Below, in pieces: positions 1 to 10,600 of a stretch of 64,000 bases of DNA. Source of the DNA: Liolophura sinensis (Eukaryota; Mollusca; Polyplacophora; Chitonida; Chitonidae); contig NW_027018080.1 of the NCBI RefSeq assembly GCF_032854445.1, forward strand, positions 26,771-90,770, given 5' to 3'. The translations under genes and the position numbers were made by a program. A model generated the notes under the pieces. The model ran no database searches. It saw only the letters and a program-made list of their open reading frames with translations, and had not been told where the DNA came from. Numbering within the stretch: position 1 is the first letter of the stretch; every line of letters starts with the position of its first letter.

Positions 1-388
1 AATTGAAATCGGCTACACTGTACTCTGTACAATCGCGACTGGTCATTACTATATTCAACTTTTGACTATAAGTTATGTGCCCTTCGGTAGCCCAGAAGAC
101 GTCAAATCTTTGGGCTAAGCCCATTTAACTCACCCAGCAATTGTCTTACTTCTAAGTCGAAGACAATCTCAATGTCTTTATCTACGTGTAGAAAAACCAG
201 ATCATTTGCACATATAAAACACAAGGTACTTGATACAGTCTGCTGTAAAAAGTACAACTAAAAACTGACCCACATTTATAAGGTGCCAAAAAATGCGGAA
301 TTGGGCCAGGCATCGGCAGCTGTTGAAAAATTGCAAATATCCCTGGTTTCCATGGATAAGAGCCGTTGCTGGGCACGTGATTATGACA

Positions 389-402
389 TCAATGATCATT
401 GA
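389..402. other. Perfect 14-bp palindrome TCAATGATCATTGA
   Basis: In monomer 1 the usual ATCAATGATCATTCAATTG reads with G in place of C after CATT, completing a 14-bp self-complementary sequence. The same change gives an identical element at 31112-31125. Elsewhere the symmetry stops at 10 bp. Confidence 0.85.
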
Positions 403-1115
403 ATTGTCGCTACAGCCAAAAGTATTGGTCGGAGAGCAACGCGGTTTGCACCATTCGATTTCTCGTCACAAAATACGTCGGATTAGCCTCTTACCAGCAG
501 CACTGGAGCAGTTTTTCCACTTTTGCATTTTTGCCTGGTCTTTTTGTTAATTGAAATCGGCTACACTGTACTCTGTACAATCGCGACTGGTCATTACTAT
601 ATTCAACTTTTGACTATAAGTTATTTGCCCTTCGGTAGCCCAGAAGACCTGAAATCTTTGGGCCAAGCCCATTTAACTCACCCAGCAATTGCCTTACTTC
701 TAAGTGCAAGACAATCTCAAAGTCTTTATCTACGTGTAGAAAAACATACCATTTCTACATGAAAAACACAAGGTACTTGATACAGTCTGCTGTAAAAAGT
801 ACAACTGAACACTGACCCACTTCAGTAAGGTGCCAAAAGATGCGGAATTGAGCCAGGCATCGGTAGCTGTTGAAAAATTGCAAATTTCCCTGGTTTCCAT
901 GGAGTAAGAGCCGTTGCTGTGCACGTAATTATGACATCAATGATCATTCAATTGTCACTACAGCCAAAAGTATTGGTCGGAGAGCAACGCGGATTGCACC
1001 ATTCGATTTCTCGTCAAAAAATACGTCGGATTAGCCTCTTACCAGCAGCAACTGGAACAGTTTTTCCACTTTTGCATTTTTACCTGGTCTTTTTGTTAAT
1101 TGAAATCGGCTACAC

Positions 1116-1128
1116 TGTACTCTGTACA
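1116..1128. other. Short hairpin TGTAC-TCT-GTACA (representative copy)
   Basis: Perfect 5-bp arms around a 3-nt loop, 19 bp into the monomer, conserved in most copies. Variants such as CTATGTACC (for example near 7684 and 19770) and TGTAGAATC (20321, 22518, 56556) break or alter the right arm. Monomers 99 and 111 have TGTACACTGTACA, which keeps the arms. Confidence 0.8.
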
Positions 1129-1207
1129 ATCGCGACTGGTCATTACTATATTCAACATTTGACTATAAGTTATGTGCCCTTCGGTAGCCCAGAAGACGTC
1201 AAATCTT

Positions 1208-1220
1208 TGGGCTAAGCCCA
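1208..1220. other. Inverted repeat TGGGCT-A-AGCCCA (representative copy)
   Basis: Perfect 6-bp arms with a single central base, 111 bp into the unit. In many copies the left arm reads TCGGCT (for example near 24250, 37975, 50053), reducing the perfect stem to 4 bp; the right arm is changed less often (GGCCAAGCCC in monomers 2, 14 and 21). Confidence 0.8.
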
Positions 1221-1322
1221 TTTAACTCACCCAGCAATTGTCTTACTTCTAAGTGCAAGACAATCTCAATGTCTTTATCTACGTGTAGAAAAACCACACC
1301 ATTTGTACATAAAAAACACAAG

Positions 1323-1352
1323 GTACTTGATACAGTCTGCTGTAAAAAGTAC
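1323..1352. other. Conserved 30-bp nested inverted repeat (representative copy)
   Basis: The outer arms GTACTT and AAGTAC (6 bp) enclose inner arms TACAG and CTGTA (5 bp) around the tetraloop TCTG, with a symmetrical 2x2 purine mismatch (GA opposite AA) between the two stems. The element is present at the same place in essentially every monomer and is among the least variable segments of the unit. Exceptions I noticed: monomer 27 (GAACTT, about 14480), 43, 48, 98 and 110 (AAGTAA), 54 (AAATAC), 91 (4-bp deletion at 49625), and indels in 112, 113, 114 and 116. It could be a cruciform-forming dyad, a binding site for a dimeric protein, or a hairpin if transcribed; the sequence does not decide which. 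Confidence 0.85.
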
Positions 1353-1424
1353 AACTGACCACAGACCCACATGAATAAGGTGCCAAAAGATGCGGAATTG
1401 AGCCAGGCATCGGCAGCTGTTGAA

Positions 1425-1437
1425 AAATTGCAAATTT
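1425..1437. other. AT-rich dyad AAATT-GCA-AATTT (representative copy)
   Basis: Five-base arms separated by GCA at offset 328-340. It is intact in most A and B copies. C copies typically read AAATATCCC on the right side, which destroys the symmetry, so this dyad is subfamily-specific. Confidence 0.7.
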
Positions 1438-1471
1438 CCCTGGTTTCCATGGAGTAAGAGCCGTTGCTGTG

Positions 1472-1477
1472 CACGTG
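1472..1477. promoter_or_regulatory. E-box CACGTG, one per monomer (representative copy)
   Basis: The palindrome CACGTG occurs once per ~549 bp at offset 375-380 in nearly every copy, in the contexts GGGCACGTGATT, GTGCACGTGATT or TACGCACGTGATT. It is lost in copies reading CACGTTATT (for example near 25060, 27805, 38780, 44279, 51418, 54158, 60748), CACGTAATT (about 923, 48670, 53065) and CACGTCATT (about 26709). In other genomes this hexamer binds bHLH or bHLH-zip factors; whether anything binds here is unknown. Confidence 0.55.
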
Positions 1478-1488
1478 ATTATGACATA

Positions 1489-1498
1489 AATGATCATT
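1489..1498. other. Ten-bp palindrome AATGATCATT (representative copy)
   Basis: A perfect palindrome just downstream of the E-box (offset 392-401). It extends to a perfect 14-bp palindrome, TCAATGATCATTGA, in monomer 1 (389-402) and monomer 58 (31112-31125). Several C copies read CAATTATCATTC or CAAATATCATTC and lose it. Confidence 0.75.
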
Positions 1499-2198
1499 CA
1501 ATTGTCACTACAGCCAAAAGTATTGGTCGGAGAGCAACGCGGTTTGCACCATTCGATTTCTCGTCACAAAATACGTCGGATTAGCCTCTTACCAGCAGCA
1601 CTGGAACAGTTTTTCCACTTTTGCATTTTTACATGGTCTTTTTGTTAATTGAAATCGGCTACACTGTACTCTGTACAATCGCGACTGGTCATTACTATAT
1701 TCAACTTTTGACTATAAGTTATGTGCCCTTCGGTAGCCCAGAAGACCTGAAATCTTTGGGCTAAGCCCATTTAACTCACCCAGCAATTGCCTTACTTCTA
1801 AGTGCAAGACAATCTCAATGTCTTTATTTACGTGTAGAAAAACCACACCATTTTGTACATGAAAAACACAAGGTACTTGATACAGTCTGCTGTAAAAAGT
1901 ACAACTGAACACTGACCCACTTCAGTAAGGTGCCAAAAGATGCGGAATTGAGCCAGGCATCGGCAGCTGTTTGAAAAATTGCAAATTTCCCTGGTTTCCA
2001 TGGAGTAAGAGCCGTTGCTGGGCACGTGATTATGACATCAATGATCATTCAATTGTCACTACAGCCAAAAGTATTAGTCCGAGAGCAACGCGGATTGCAC
2101 TATTCGATTTCTCGTCACAAAATACGTCGGATTAGCCTCTTACCAGCAGCAACTGGAACAGTTTTTCCACTTTTGCATTTTTACCTGGTCTTTTTGTT

Positions 2199-2732
2199 AA
2201 TTAAAATCGGCTACACTCTACTATGTACCATTGCGACTGGTCATTACTATAATCAACTTTTTACTATATGTTATGTGCCTTTCGGTAGCCCAGAAGAGGT
2301 CAAATCTTTGGGCTAAGCCCATTTAACTCACCCAGCAATTGCCTTACTTCTAAGTCGAAGACAATCTCAATGTCTTTATCTACGTGTAGAAAAACCACAC
2401 CATTTGTACATGAAAAACACAAGGTACTTGATACAGTCTGCTGTAAAAAGTACAACTGAACACTGACCCACTTCAGTAAGGTGCCAAAAGATTTGGAATT
2501 GAGCCAGGCATCGGCAGCTGTTGAAAAATTGCAAATTTCCTTGGTTTCTTTGCTGGGCACGTGATTATGACATCAATGATCATTCAGTTGTCACTACAGC
2601 CAAAAGTATTGGTCGGAGAGCAACGCGGTTTGCACCATTCGATTTGTCGTCACAAAATACGTCGGATTAGCCTCTTACCAGCAGCACTGGAACAGTTTTT
2701 CCACTTTTGCATTTTTACCTGGTCTTTTTGTT
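2199..2732. repeat. Deleted monomer 5 (534 bp, type A)
   Basis: The segment CATGGAGTAAGAGCC present in normal copies is missing between 2548 and 2549, removing half of the TCCATGGA palindrome and the sequence up to the E-box region. Monomer 9 (4382-4915) has the same deletion with junction at 4731/4732, so the deletion predates the four-monomer duplication. The monomers also share AAGATTTGGAATTG instead of AAGATGCGGAATTG. The rest of the unit is intact, including the 30-bp dyad and CACGTG. Confidence 0.9.
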
Positions 2733-5700
2733 AATTGAAATCGGCTACACTGTACTTTGTACAATCGCGACTGGTCATTACTATATTCAAGTTTTGACTA
2801 TAAGTTATGTGCCCTTTGGTAGCCCAGAAGACCTGAAATCTTTGGGCTAAGCCCATTTAACTCACCCAGCAATTGTCTTACTTCTAAGTCCAAGACAATC
2901 TCAATGTCTTTATCTACGTGTAGAAAAACCACACCATTTGTACATAAAAAACACAAGGTACTTGATACAGTCTGCTGTAAAAAGTACAACTGGCCACAGA
3001 CCCACATGAATAAGGTGCCAAAAGATGCGGAATTGAGCCAGAAATCGGCAGCTGTTGAAAAATTGCAAATTTCCCTGGTTTCCATGGAGTAAGAGCCGTT
3101 GCTGGGCACGTGATTATGACACAAATGATCATTTAATTGTCACTACAGCCAAAAGTATTGGTCGGAGATCAACGCGGTTTGCACCATTCGATTTCTCGTC
3201 ACAAAATACGTCGAATTAGCCTCTTACTAGCAGCACTGGAACAGTTTTTCCACTTTTGCATTTTTGCCTGGTCTTTTTGTTAATTGAAATCGGCTACACT
3301 GTACTCTGTACAATCGCGACTGGTCATTACTATATTCAACTTTTGACTATAAGTTATGTGCCCTTCGGTAGCCCAGAAGACCTGAAATCTTTGGGCTAAG
3401 CCCATTTAACTCACCCAGCAATTGCCTTACTTCTAAGTGCAAGACAATCTCAATGTCTTTATCTACGTGTAGAAAAACCACACCATTTGTACATGAAAAA
3501 CACAAGGTACTTGATACAGTCTGCTGTAAAAAGTACAACTTAACACTGACCCACTTCAGTAAGGTGCCAAAAGATGCGGAATTGAGCCAGGCATCGGCAG
3601 CTGTTGAAAAATTGCAAATTTCCCTGGTTTCCATGGAGTAAGAGCCGTTGCTGGGCACGTGATTATGACATAAATGATCATTCAATTGTCACTACAGCCA
3701 AAAGTATTGGTCGGAGAGCAACGCGGTTTGCACCATTCGATTTCTCGTCACAAAATACGTCGGATTAGCCTCTTACAAGCAGCACTGGAACAGTTTTTTC
3801 CACTTTTGCATTTTTACATGGTCTTTTTGTTAATTGAAATCGGCTACACTGTACTCTGTACAATCGCGACTGGTCATTACTATATTCAACTTTTGACTAT
3901 AAGTTATGTGCCCTTCGGTAGCCCAGAAGACCTGAAATCTTTGGGCTAAGCCCATTTAACTCACCCAGCAATTGCCTTACTTCTAAGTGCAAGACAATCT
4001 CAATGTCTTTATTTACGTGTAGAAAAACCACACCATTTGTACATGAAAAACACAAGGTACTTGATACAGTCTGCTGTAAAAAGTACAACTGAACACTGAC
4101 CCACTTCAGTAAGGTGCCAAAAGATGCGGAATTGAGCCAGGCATCGGCAGCTGTTGAAAAATTGCAAATTTCCCTGGTTTCCATGGAGTAAGAGCCGTTG
4201 CTGGGCACGTGATTATGACATCAATGATCATTCAATTGTCACTACAGCCAAAAGTATTAGTCCGAGAGCAACGCGGATTGCACTATTCGATTTCTCGTCA
4301 CAAAATACGTCGGATTAGCCTCTTACCAGCAGCAACTGGAACAGTTTTTCCACTTTTGCATTTTTACCTGGTCTTTTTGTTAATTAAAATCGGCTACACT
4401 CTACTATGTACAATTGCGACTGGTCATTACTATATTCAACTTTTTACTATATGTTATGTGCCTTTCGGTAGCCCAGAAGAGGTCAAATCTTTGGGCTGAG
4501 CCCATTTAACTCACCCAGCAATTGCCTTACTTCTAAGTCGAAGAAAATCTCAATGTCTTTAGTTACGTGTAGAAAAACCACACCATTTGTACATGAAAAA
4601 CACAAGGTACTTGATACAGTCTGCTGTAAAAAGTACAACTGAACACTGACCCACTTCAGTAAGGTGCCAAAAGATTTGGAATTGAGCCAGGCATCGGCAG
4701 CTGTTGAAAAATTGCAAATTTCCTTGGTTTCGTTGCTGGGCACGTGATTATGACATCAATGATCATTCAGTTGTCACTACAGCCAAAAGTATTGGTCGGA
4801 GAGCAACGCGGTTTGCACCATTCGATTTGTCGTCACAAAATACGTCGGATTAGCCTCTTACCAGCAGCACTGGAACAGTTTTTCCACTTTTGCATTTTTA
4901 CCTGGTCTTTTTGTTAATTGAAATCGGCTACACTGTACTTTGTACAATCGCGACTGGTCATTACTATATTCAAGTTTTGACTATAAGTTATGTGCCCTTT
5001 GGTAGCCCAGAAGACCTGAAATCTTTGGGCTAAGCCCATTTAACTCACCCAGCAATTGTCTTACTTCTAAGTCCAAGACAGTCTCAATGTCTTTATCTAC
5101 GTGTAGAAAAACCACACCATTTGTACATAAAAAACACAAGGTACTTGATACAGTCTGCTGTAAAAAGTACAACTGGCCACAGACCCACATGAATAAGGTG
5201 CCAAAAGATGCGGAATTGAGCCAGAAATCGGCAGCTGTTGAAAAATTGCAAATTTCCCTGGTTTCCATGGAGTAAGAGCCGTTGCTGGGCACGTGATTAT
5301 GACACAAATGATCATTTAATTGTCACTACAGCCAAAAGTATTGGTCGGAGATCAACGCGGTTTGCACCATTCGATTTCTCGTCACAAAATACGTCGAATT
5401 AGCCTCTTACTAGCAGCACTGGAACAGTTTTTCCACTTTTGCATTTTTGCCTGGTCTTTTTGTTAATTGAAATCGGCTACACTGTACTCTGTACAATCGC
5501 GACTGGTCATTACTATATTCAACTTTTGACTATAAGTTATGTGCCCTTCGGTAGCCCAGAAGACCTGAAATCTTTGGGCTAAGCCCATTTAACTCACCCA
5601 GCAATTGCCTTACTTCTAAGTGCAAGACAATCTCAATGTCTTTATCTACGTGTAGAAAAACCACACCATTTGTACATGAAAAACACAAGGTACTTGATAC

Positions 5701-6014
5701 AGTCTGCTGTAAAAAGTACAACTGAACACTGACCCACTTCAGTAAGGTGCCAAAAGATGCGGAATTGAGCCAGGCATCGGCAGCTGTTGAAAAATTGCAA
5801 ATTTCCCTGGTTTCCATGGAGTAAGAGCCGTTGCTGGGCACGTGATTATGACATAAATGTTCATTCAATTGTCACTACAGGCAAAAGTATTAGTCCGACA
5901 GCAACGCGGATTGCACCATTCGATTTCTCGTCAAAAAATACGTCGGATTAGCCTCTTACCAGCAGCAACTTGAACAGTTTTTCCACTTTTGCATTTTTAC
6001 CTGGTCTTTTTGTT

Positions 6015-7661
6015 AATTGAAATCGGCTACACTGTACTCTGTACAATCGCGACTGGTCATTACTATATTCAACATTTGACTATAAGTTATGTGCCCTTCG
6101 GTAGCCCAGAAGACGTCAAATCTTTGGGCTAAGCCCATTTAACTCACCCAGCAATTGTCTTACTTCTAAGTGCAAGACAATCTCAATGTCTTTATCTACG
6201 TGTAGAAAAACCAGATCATTTGCACAAAAAAAACACAAGGTACTTGATACAGTCTGCTGTAAAAAGTACAACTAAACACTGACCCACATTTATAAGGTGC
6301 CAAAAAATGCGGAATTGGGCCAGGCATCGGCAGCTGTTGAAAAATTGCAAATTTCCCTGGTTTCCATGGAGTAAGAGCCGTTGCTGGGCACGTGATTATG
6401 ACATCAATGATCATTCAATTGTCGCTACAGCCAAAAGTATTGGTCGGAGAGCAACGCGGTTTGCACCATTCGATTTCTTGTCACAAAATACGTCGGATTA
6501 GCCTCTTACCAGCAGCACTGGAACAGTTTTTCCACTTTTGCATTTTTACCTGGTCTTTTTGTTAATTGAAATGGGCTACACTGTACTCTGTACAATCGCG
6601 ACTGGTCATTACTATATTCAACTTTTGACTATAAGTTATGTGCCCTTCGGTAGCCCAGAAGAGGTCAAATCTTTGGGCTAAGCCCATTTAACTCACCCAG
6701 CAATTGCCTTACTTCTAAGTCGAAGAAAATCTCAATGTCTTTATCTACGTGTAGAAAAACCACACCATTTGTACATGAAAAACACAAGGTACTTGATACA
6801 GTCTGCTGTAAAAAGTACAACTGAACACTGACCCACTTCAGTAAGGTGCCAAAAGATTTGGAATTGAGCCAGGCGTGGGCAGCTGTTGAAAAATTGCAAA
6901 TTTCCCTGGTTTCCATGGAGTAAGAGCCGTTGCTGGGCACGTGATTATGACATAAATGATCATTCAATTGTCACTACAGCCAAAAGTATTGGTCGGAGAG
7001 AAACGCGGTTTGCACCATTCGATTTGTCGTCACAAAATACGTCGGATTAGCCTCTTACCAGCAGCACTGGAACAGTTTTTCCACTTTTGCATTTTTACCT
7101 GGTCTTTTTGTTAATTGAAATCGGCTACACTGTACTCTGTACAATCGCGACTGGTCATTACTATATTCAACTTTTGACTATAAGTTATGTGCCCTTCGGT
7201 AGCCCAGAAGACGTCAAATCTTTGGGCCAAGCCCATTTAACTCACCCAGCAATTGTCTTACTTCTAAGTCCAAGACAATCTCAATGTCTTTATCTACGTG
7301 TAGAAAAACCACACCATTTGTACATAAAAAACATAAGGTACTTGATACAGTCTGCTGTAAAAAGTACAACTGACCACAGACCCACATGAATAAGGTGCCA
7401 AAAGATGCGAAATTGAGCCATGAATCGGCAGCTGTTGAAAAATTGCAAATTTCCCTGGTTTCCATGGAGTAAGAGCCGTTGCTGTGCACGTGATTATGAC
7501 ATAAATGATCATTCAATTGTCACTACAGCCAAAAGTATTGGTCGGAGAGCAACGCGGTTTGCACCATTCGATTTCTCGTCACAAAATACGTCGGATTAGC
7601 CTCTTACCAGCAGCACTGGAACAGTTTTTCCACTTTTGCATTTTTACCTGGTCTTTTTGTT
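6015..7661. repeat. Monomers 12-14 (C-A-B)
   Basis: Starts are 6015 (C), 6564 (A) and 7113 (B). Monomer 12 shares the GATCATTTGCAC variant with monomer 1. Monomer 13 carries AAATGGGCTACAC in place of AAATCGGCTACAC just after the phase mark and AAGATTTGGAATTG as in monomers 5, 9 and 15. Monomer 14 has GGGCCAAGCCC instead of GGGCTAAGCCC near 7224, which weakens that inverted repeat; the same change is in monomers 2 and 21. Confidence 0.92.
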
Positions 7662-10600
7662 AATTGAAATCGGCTACACTGTACTATGTACCATTGCGAC
7701 TGGTCATTACTATATTCAACTTTTTACTATATGTTATGTGCCTTTCGGTAGCCCAGAAGAGGTCAAATCTTTGGGCTAAGCCCATTTAACTCACCCAGCA
7801 ATTGCCTTACTTCTAAGTCGAAGAAAATCTCAATGTCTTTATCTACGTGTAGAAAAACCACACCATTTGTACATGAAAAACACAAGGTACTTGATACAGT
7901 CTGCTGTAAAAAGTACAACTGAACACTGACCCACTTCAGTAAGGTGCCAAAAGATTTGGAATTGAGCCAGGCATCGGCAGCTGTTGAAAAATTGCAAATT
8001 TCCCTGGTTTCCATGGAGTAAGAGCCGTTGCTGGGCACGTGATTATGACATCAATGATCATTCAATTGTCACTACAGCCAAAAGTATTAATCCGAGAGCA
8101 ACGCGGATTGCACTATTCGATTTCTCGTCACAAAATACGTCGGATTAGCCTCTTACCAGCAGCAACTGGAACAGTTTTTCCACTTTTGCATTTTTACCTG
8201 GTCTTTTTGTTAATTGAAATCGGCTACACTGTACTCTGTACAATCGCGACTGGTCATTACTATATTCAACTTTTGACTATAAGTCATGTGCCCTTCGGTA
8301 GCCCAGAAGACGTCAAATCTTTGGGCTAAGCCCATTTAACTCACCCAGCAATTGTCTTACTTCTAAGTCCAAGACAATCTCAATGTCTTTATCTACGTGT
8401 AGAAAAACCAGACCATTTGTACATAAAAAACACAAGGTACTTGATACAGTCTGCTGTAAAAAGTACAACTGACCACAGACCCACATGAATAAGGTGCCAA
8501 AAGATGCGGAATTGAGCCAGGCATCGGCAGCTGTTGAAAAATTGCAAATTTCCCTGGTTTCCATGGAGTAAGAGCCGTTGCTGTGCACGTGATTATGACA
8601 TAAATGATCATTCAATTGTCACTACAGCCAAAGTATTGGTCGGAGAGCAACGCGGTCTGCACCATTCGATTTGTCGTCACAAAATACGTCGGATTAGCCT
8701 CTTACCAGCAGCACTGGAACAGTTTTTCCACTTTTGCATTTTTGCCTGGTCTTTTTGTTAATTGAAATGGGCTACACTGTACTCTGTACAATCGCGACTG
8801 GTCATTACTATATTCAACTTTTGACTATAAGTTATGTGCCCTTCGGTAGCCCAGAAGACGTCAAATCTTTGGGCTAAGCCCATTTAACTCACCCAGCAAT
8901 TGTCTTACTTCTAAGTGCAAGACAATCTCAATGTCTTTATTTACGTGTAGAAAAACCACACCATTTGTACATGAAAAACACAAGGTACTTGATACAGTCT
9001 GCTGTAAAAAGTACAACTGAACACTGACCCACTTCAGTAAGGTGCCAAAAGATGCGGAATTGAGCCAGGCATCGGCAGCTGTTGAAAAATTGCAAATTTC
9101 CCTGGTTTCCATGGAGTAAGAGCCGTTGCTGGGCACGTGATTATGACATCAATGATCATTCAATTGTCACTACAGCCAAAAGTATTAGTCCGAGAGCAAC
9201 GCGGATTGCACTATTCGATTTCTCGTCACAAAATACGTCGGATTAGCCTCTTACCAGCAGCAACTGGAACAGTTTTTCCACTTTTGCATTTTTACCTAAT
9301 CTTTTTGTTAATTGAAATCGGCTACACTGTACTCTGTACAATCGCGACTGGTCATTACTATATTCAACTTTTGACTATAAGTCATGTGCCCTTCGGTAGC
9401 CCAGAAGACGTCAAATCTTTGGGCTAAGCCCATTTAACTCACCCAGCAATTGTCTTACTTCTAAGTCCAAGACAATCTCAATGTCTTTATCTACGTGTAG
9501 AAAAACCAGACCATTTGTACATAAAAAACACAAGGTACTTGATACAGTCTGCTGTAAAAAGTACAACTGACCACAGACCCACATGAATAAGGTGCCAAAA
9601 GATGCGGAATTGAGCCAGGCATCGGCAGCTGTTGAAAAAATGCAAATTTCCCTGGTTTCCATGGAGTAAGAGCCGTTGCTGTGCACGTGATTATGACATA
9701 AATGATCATTCAATTGTCACTACAGCCAAAAGTATTGGTCGGAGAGCAACGCGGTTTGCACCATTCGATTTCTCGTCACAAAATACGTCGGATTATCCTC
9801 TTACCAGCAGCACTGGAACAGTTTTTCCACTTTTGCATTTTTACCTGGTCTTTTTGTTAATTGAAATCGGCTACACCGTACTCTGTACAATCGCGACTGG
9901 TCATTACTATATTCAACTTTTGACTATAAGTTATGTGCCCTTCGGTAGCCCAGAAGACCTGAAATCTTTGGGCTAAGCCCATTTAACTCACCCCAGCAAT
10001 TGCCTTACTTCTAAGTGCAAGACAATCTCAATGTTTTTAGTTACGTGTAGAAAAACCACACCAATTGTATATGAAAAACACAAGGTACTTGATACAGTCT
10101 GCTGTAAAAAGTACAACTAAACACTGACATACTTCAGTAAGGTGCCAAAAGATGCGGAATTGAGCCAGGCATCGGCAGCTGTTGAAAAATTGCAAATTTC
10201 CCTGGTTTCCATGGAGTAAGAGCCGTTGCTGGGCACGTGATTATGACATCAATGATCATTCAATTGTCACTACAGCCAAAAGTATTAGTCCGAAAGCAAC
10301 GCGGATTGCACTATTCGATTTCTCGTCACAAAATACGTCGGATTAGCCTCTTACCAGCAGCAACTGGAACAGTTTTTCCACTTTTGCATTTTTACCTGGT
10401 CTTTTTGTTAATTGAAATCGGCTACACTGTACTCTGTACCATCGCGACTGGTCATTACTATATTCAACTTTTGACTATAAGTCATGTGCCCTTCGGTAGC
10501 CCAGAAGACGTCAAATCTTTGGGCTAAGCCCATTTAACTCACCCAGCAATTGTCTTACTTCTAAGTCCAAGACAATCTCAATGTCTTTATCTACGTGTAG

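Larger units (their letters stand above)
1..1646. repeat. Monomers 1-3 (C-A-B)
   Basis: Starts are 1 (C), 549 (A) and 1098 (B). Monomer 1 carries a private variant, GATCATTTGCAC near 210 and a run of six A before TGCGG near 295, which it shares with monomer 12 (6015), eleven units away. It also holds the 14-bp perfect palindrome at 389-402. The window starts inside the array, so the left neighbour is expected to be another monomer. The 3' part of monomer 3 (from about 1480) belongs to the four-monomer duplication that follows. Confidence 0.93.
1098..1646. repeat. Reference monomer (type B, 549 bp)
   Basis: This is a typical full copy and serves here as the map of the unit. Offsets from its first base: hairpin TGTAC-TCT-GTACA at 19-31; inverted repeat TGGGCT-A-AGCCCA at 111-123; 30-bp nested dyad at 226-255; subfamily block at 260-279 (B: GACCACAGACCCACATGAAT); AAATT-GCA-AATTT dyad at 328-340; TCCATGGA at 349-356; E-box CACGTG at 375-380; palindrome AATGATCATT at 392-401. 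A variable CAGCACTGG/CAGCAACTGG indel lies near offset 500. I see no obvious shorter internal repeat. The length is close to three times 183 bp, compatible with three nucleosomes per monomer, but that is only arithmetic. Confidence 0.93.
1480..5855. repeat. Four-monomer higher-order repeat, two copies (~2.18 kb each)
   Basis: Copy 1 runs from about 1480 to 3670 and copy 2 from about 3665 to 5855, displaced by 2183-2185 bp. Monomer starts are 1647 (A), 2199 (A), 2733 (B), 3282 (A), then 3832 (A), 4382 (A), 4916 (B), 5465 (A). Shared private variants include ACATGGTC just before the phase mark (about 1631 and 3815), TTTATTTACG in monomers 4 and 8, CTACACTCTACTATGTAC in monomers 5 and 9, and a 15-bp deletion in monomers 5 and 9 that shortens them to 534 bp. 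A handful of substitutions separate the copies. Copy 2 ends in monomer 11, where downstream sequence (AGTCCGACAGC near 5890) departs from monomer 7. Unequal crossing-over is the likely origin. Confidence 0.9.

Noticed and set aside
293-550. Recurring 60-115-codon frames on both strands as small genes or a membrane-protein family
   Set aside because: They repeat with the satellite period in several frames at once. The hydrophobic stretch (LVFLLIEIGYTVLCTIATG) comes from a T-rich segment. The CAGCACTGG/CAGCAACTGG indel shifts the frame between neighbouring monomers.
1098-1646. CENP-B box
   Set aside because: I scanned for NTTCGNNNNANNCGGGN and its reverse complement around every TTCG/CGAA in the unit (CATTCGATTT, CCTTCGGTAG). 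None has the required A and CGGG at the right spacing.
1098-1646. Histone-fold-like peptide (PKDAELSQ.SAAVEKLQ) encoded at offset ~290-350
   Set aside because: The resemblance is limited to a short Ala/Leu-rich helix-like stretch of about 25 residues, without flanking conserved residues. The C subfamily alters it and no longer frame contains it.
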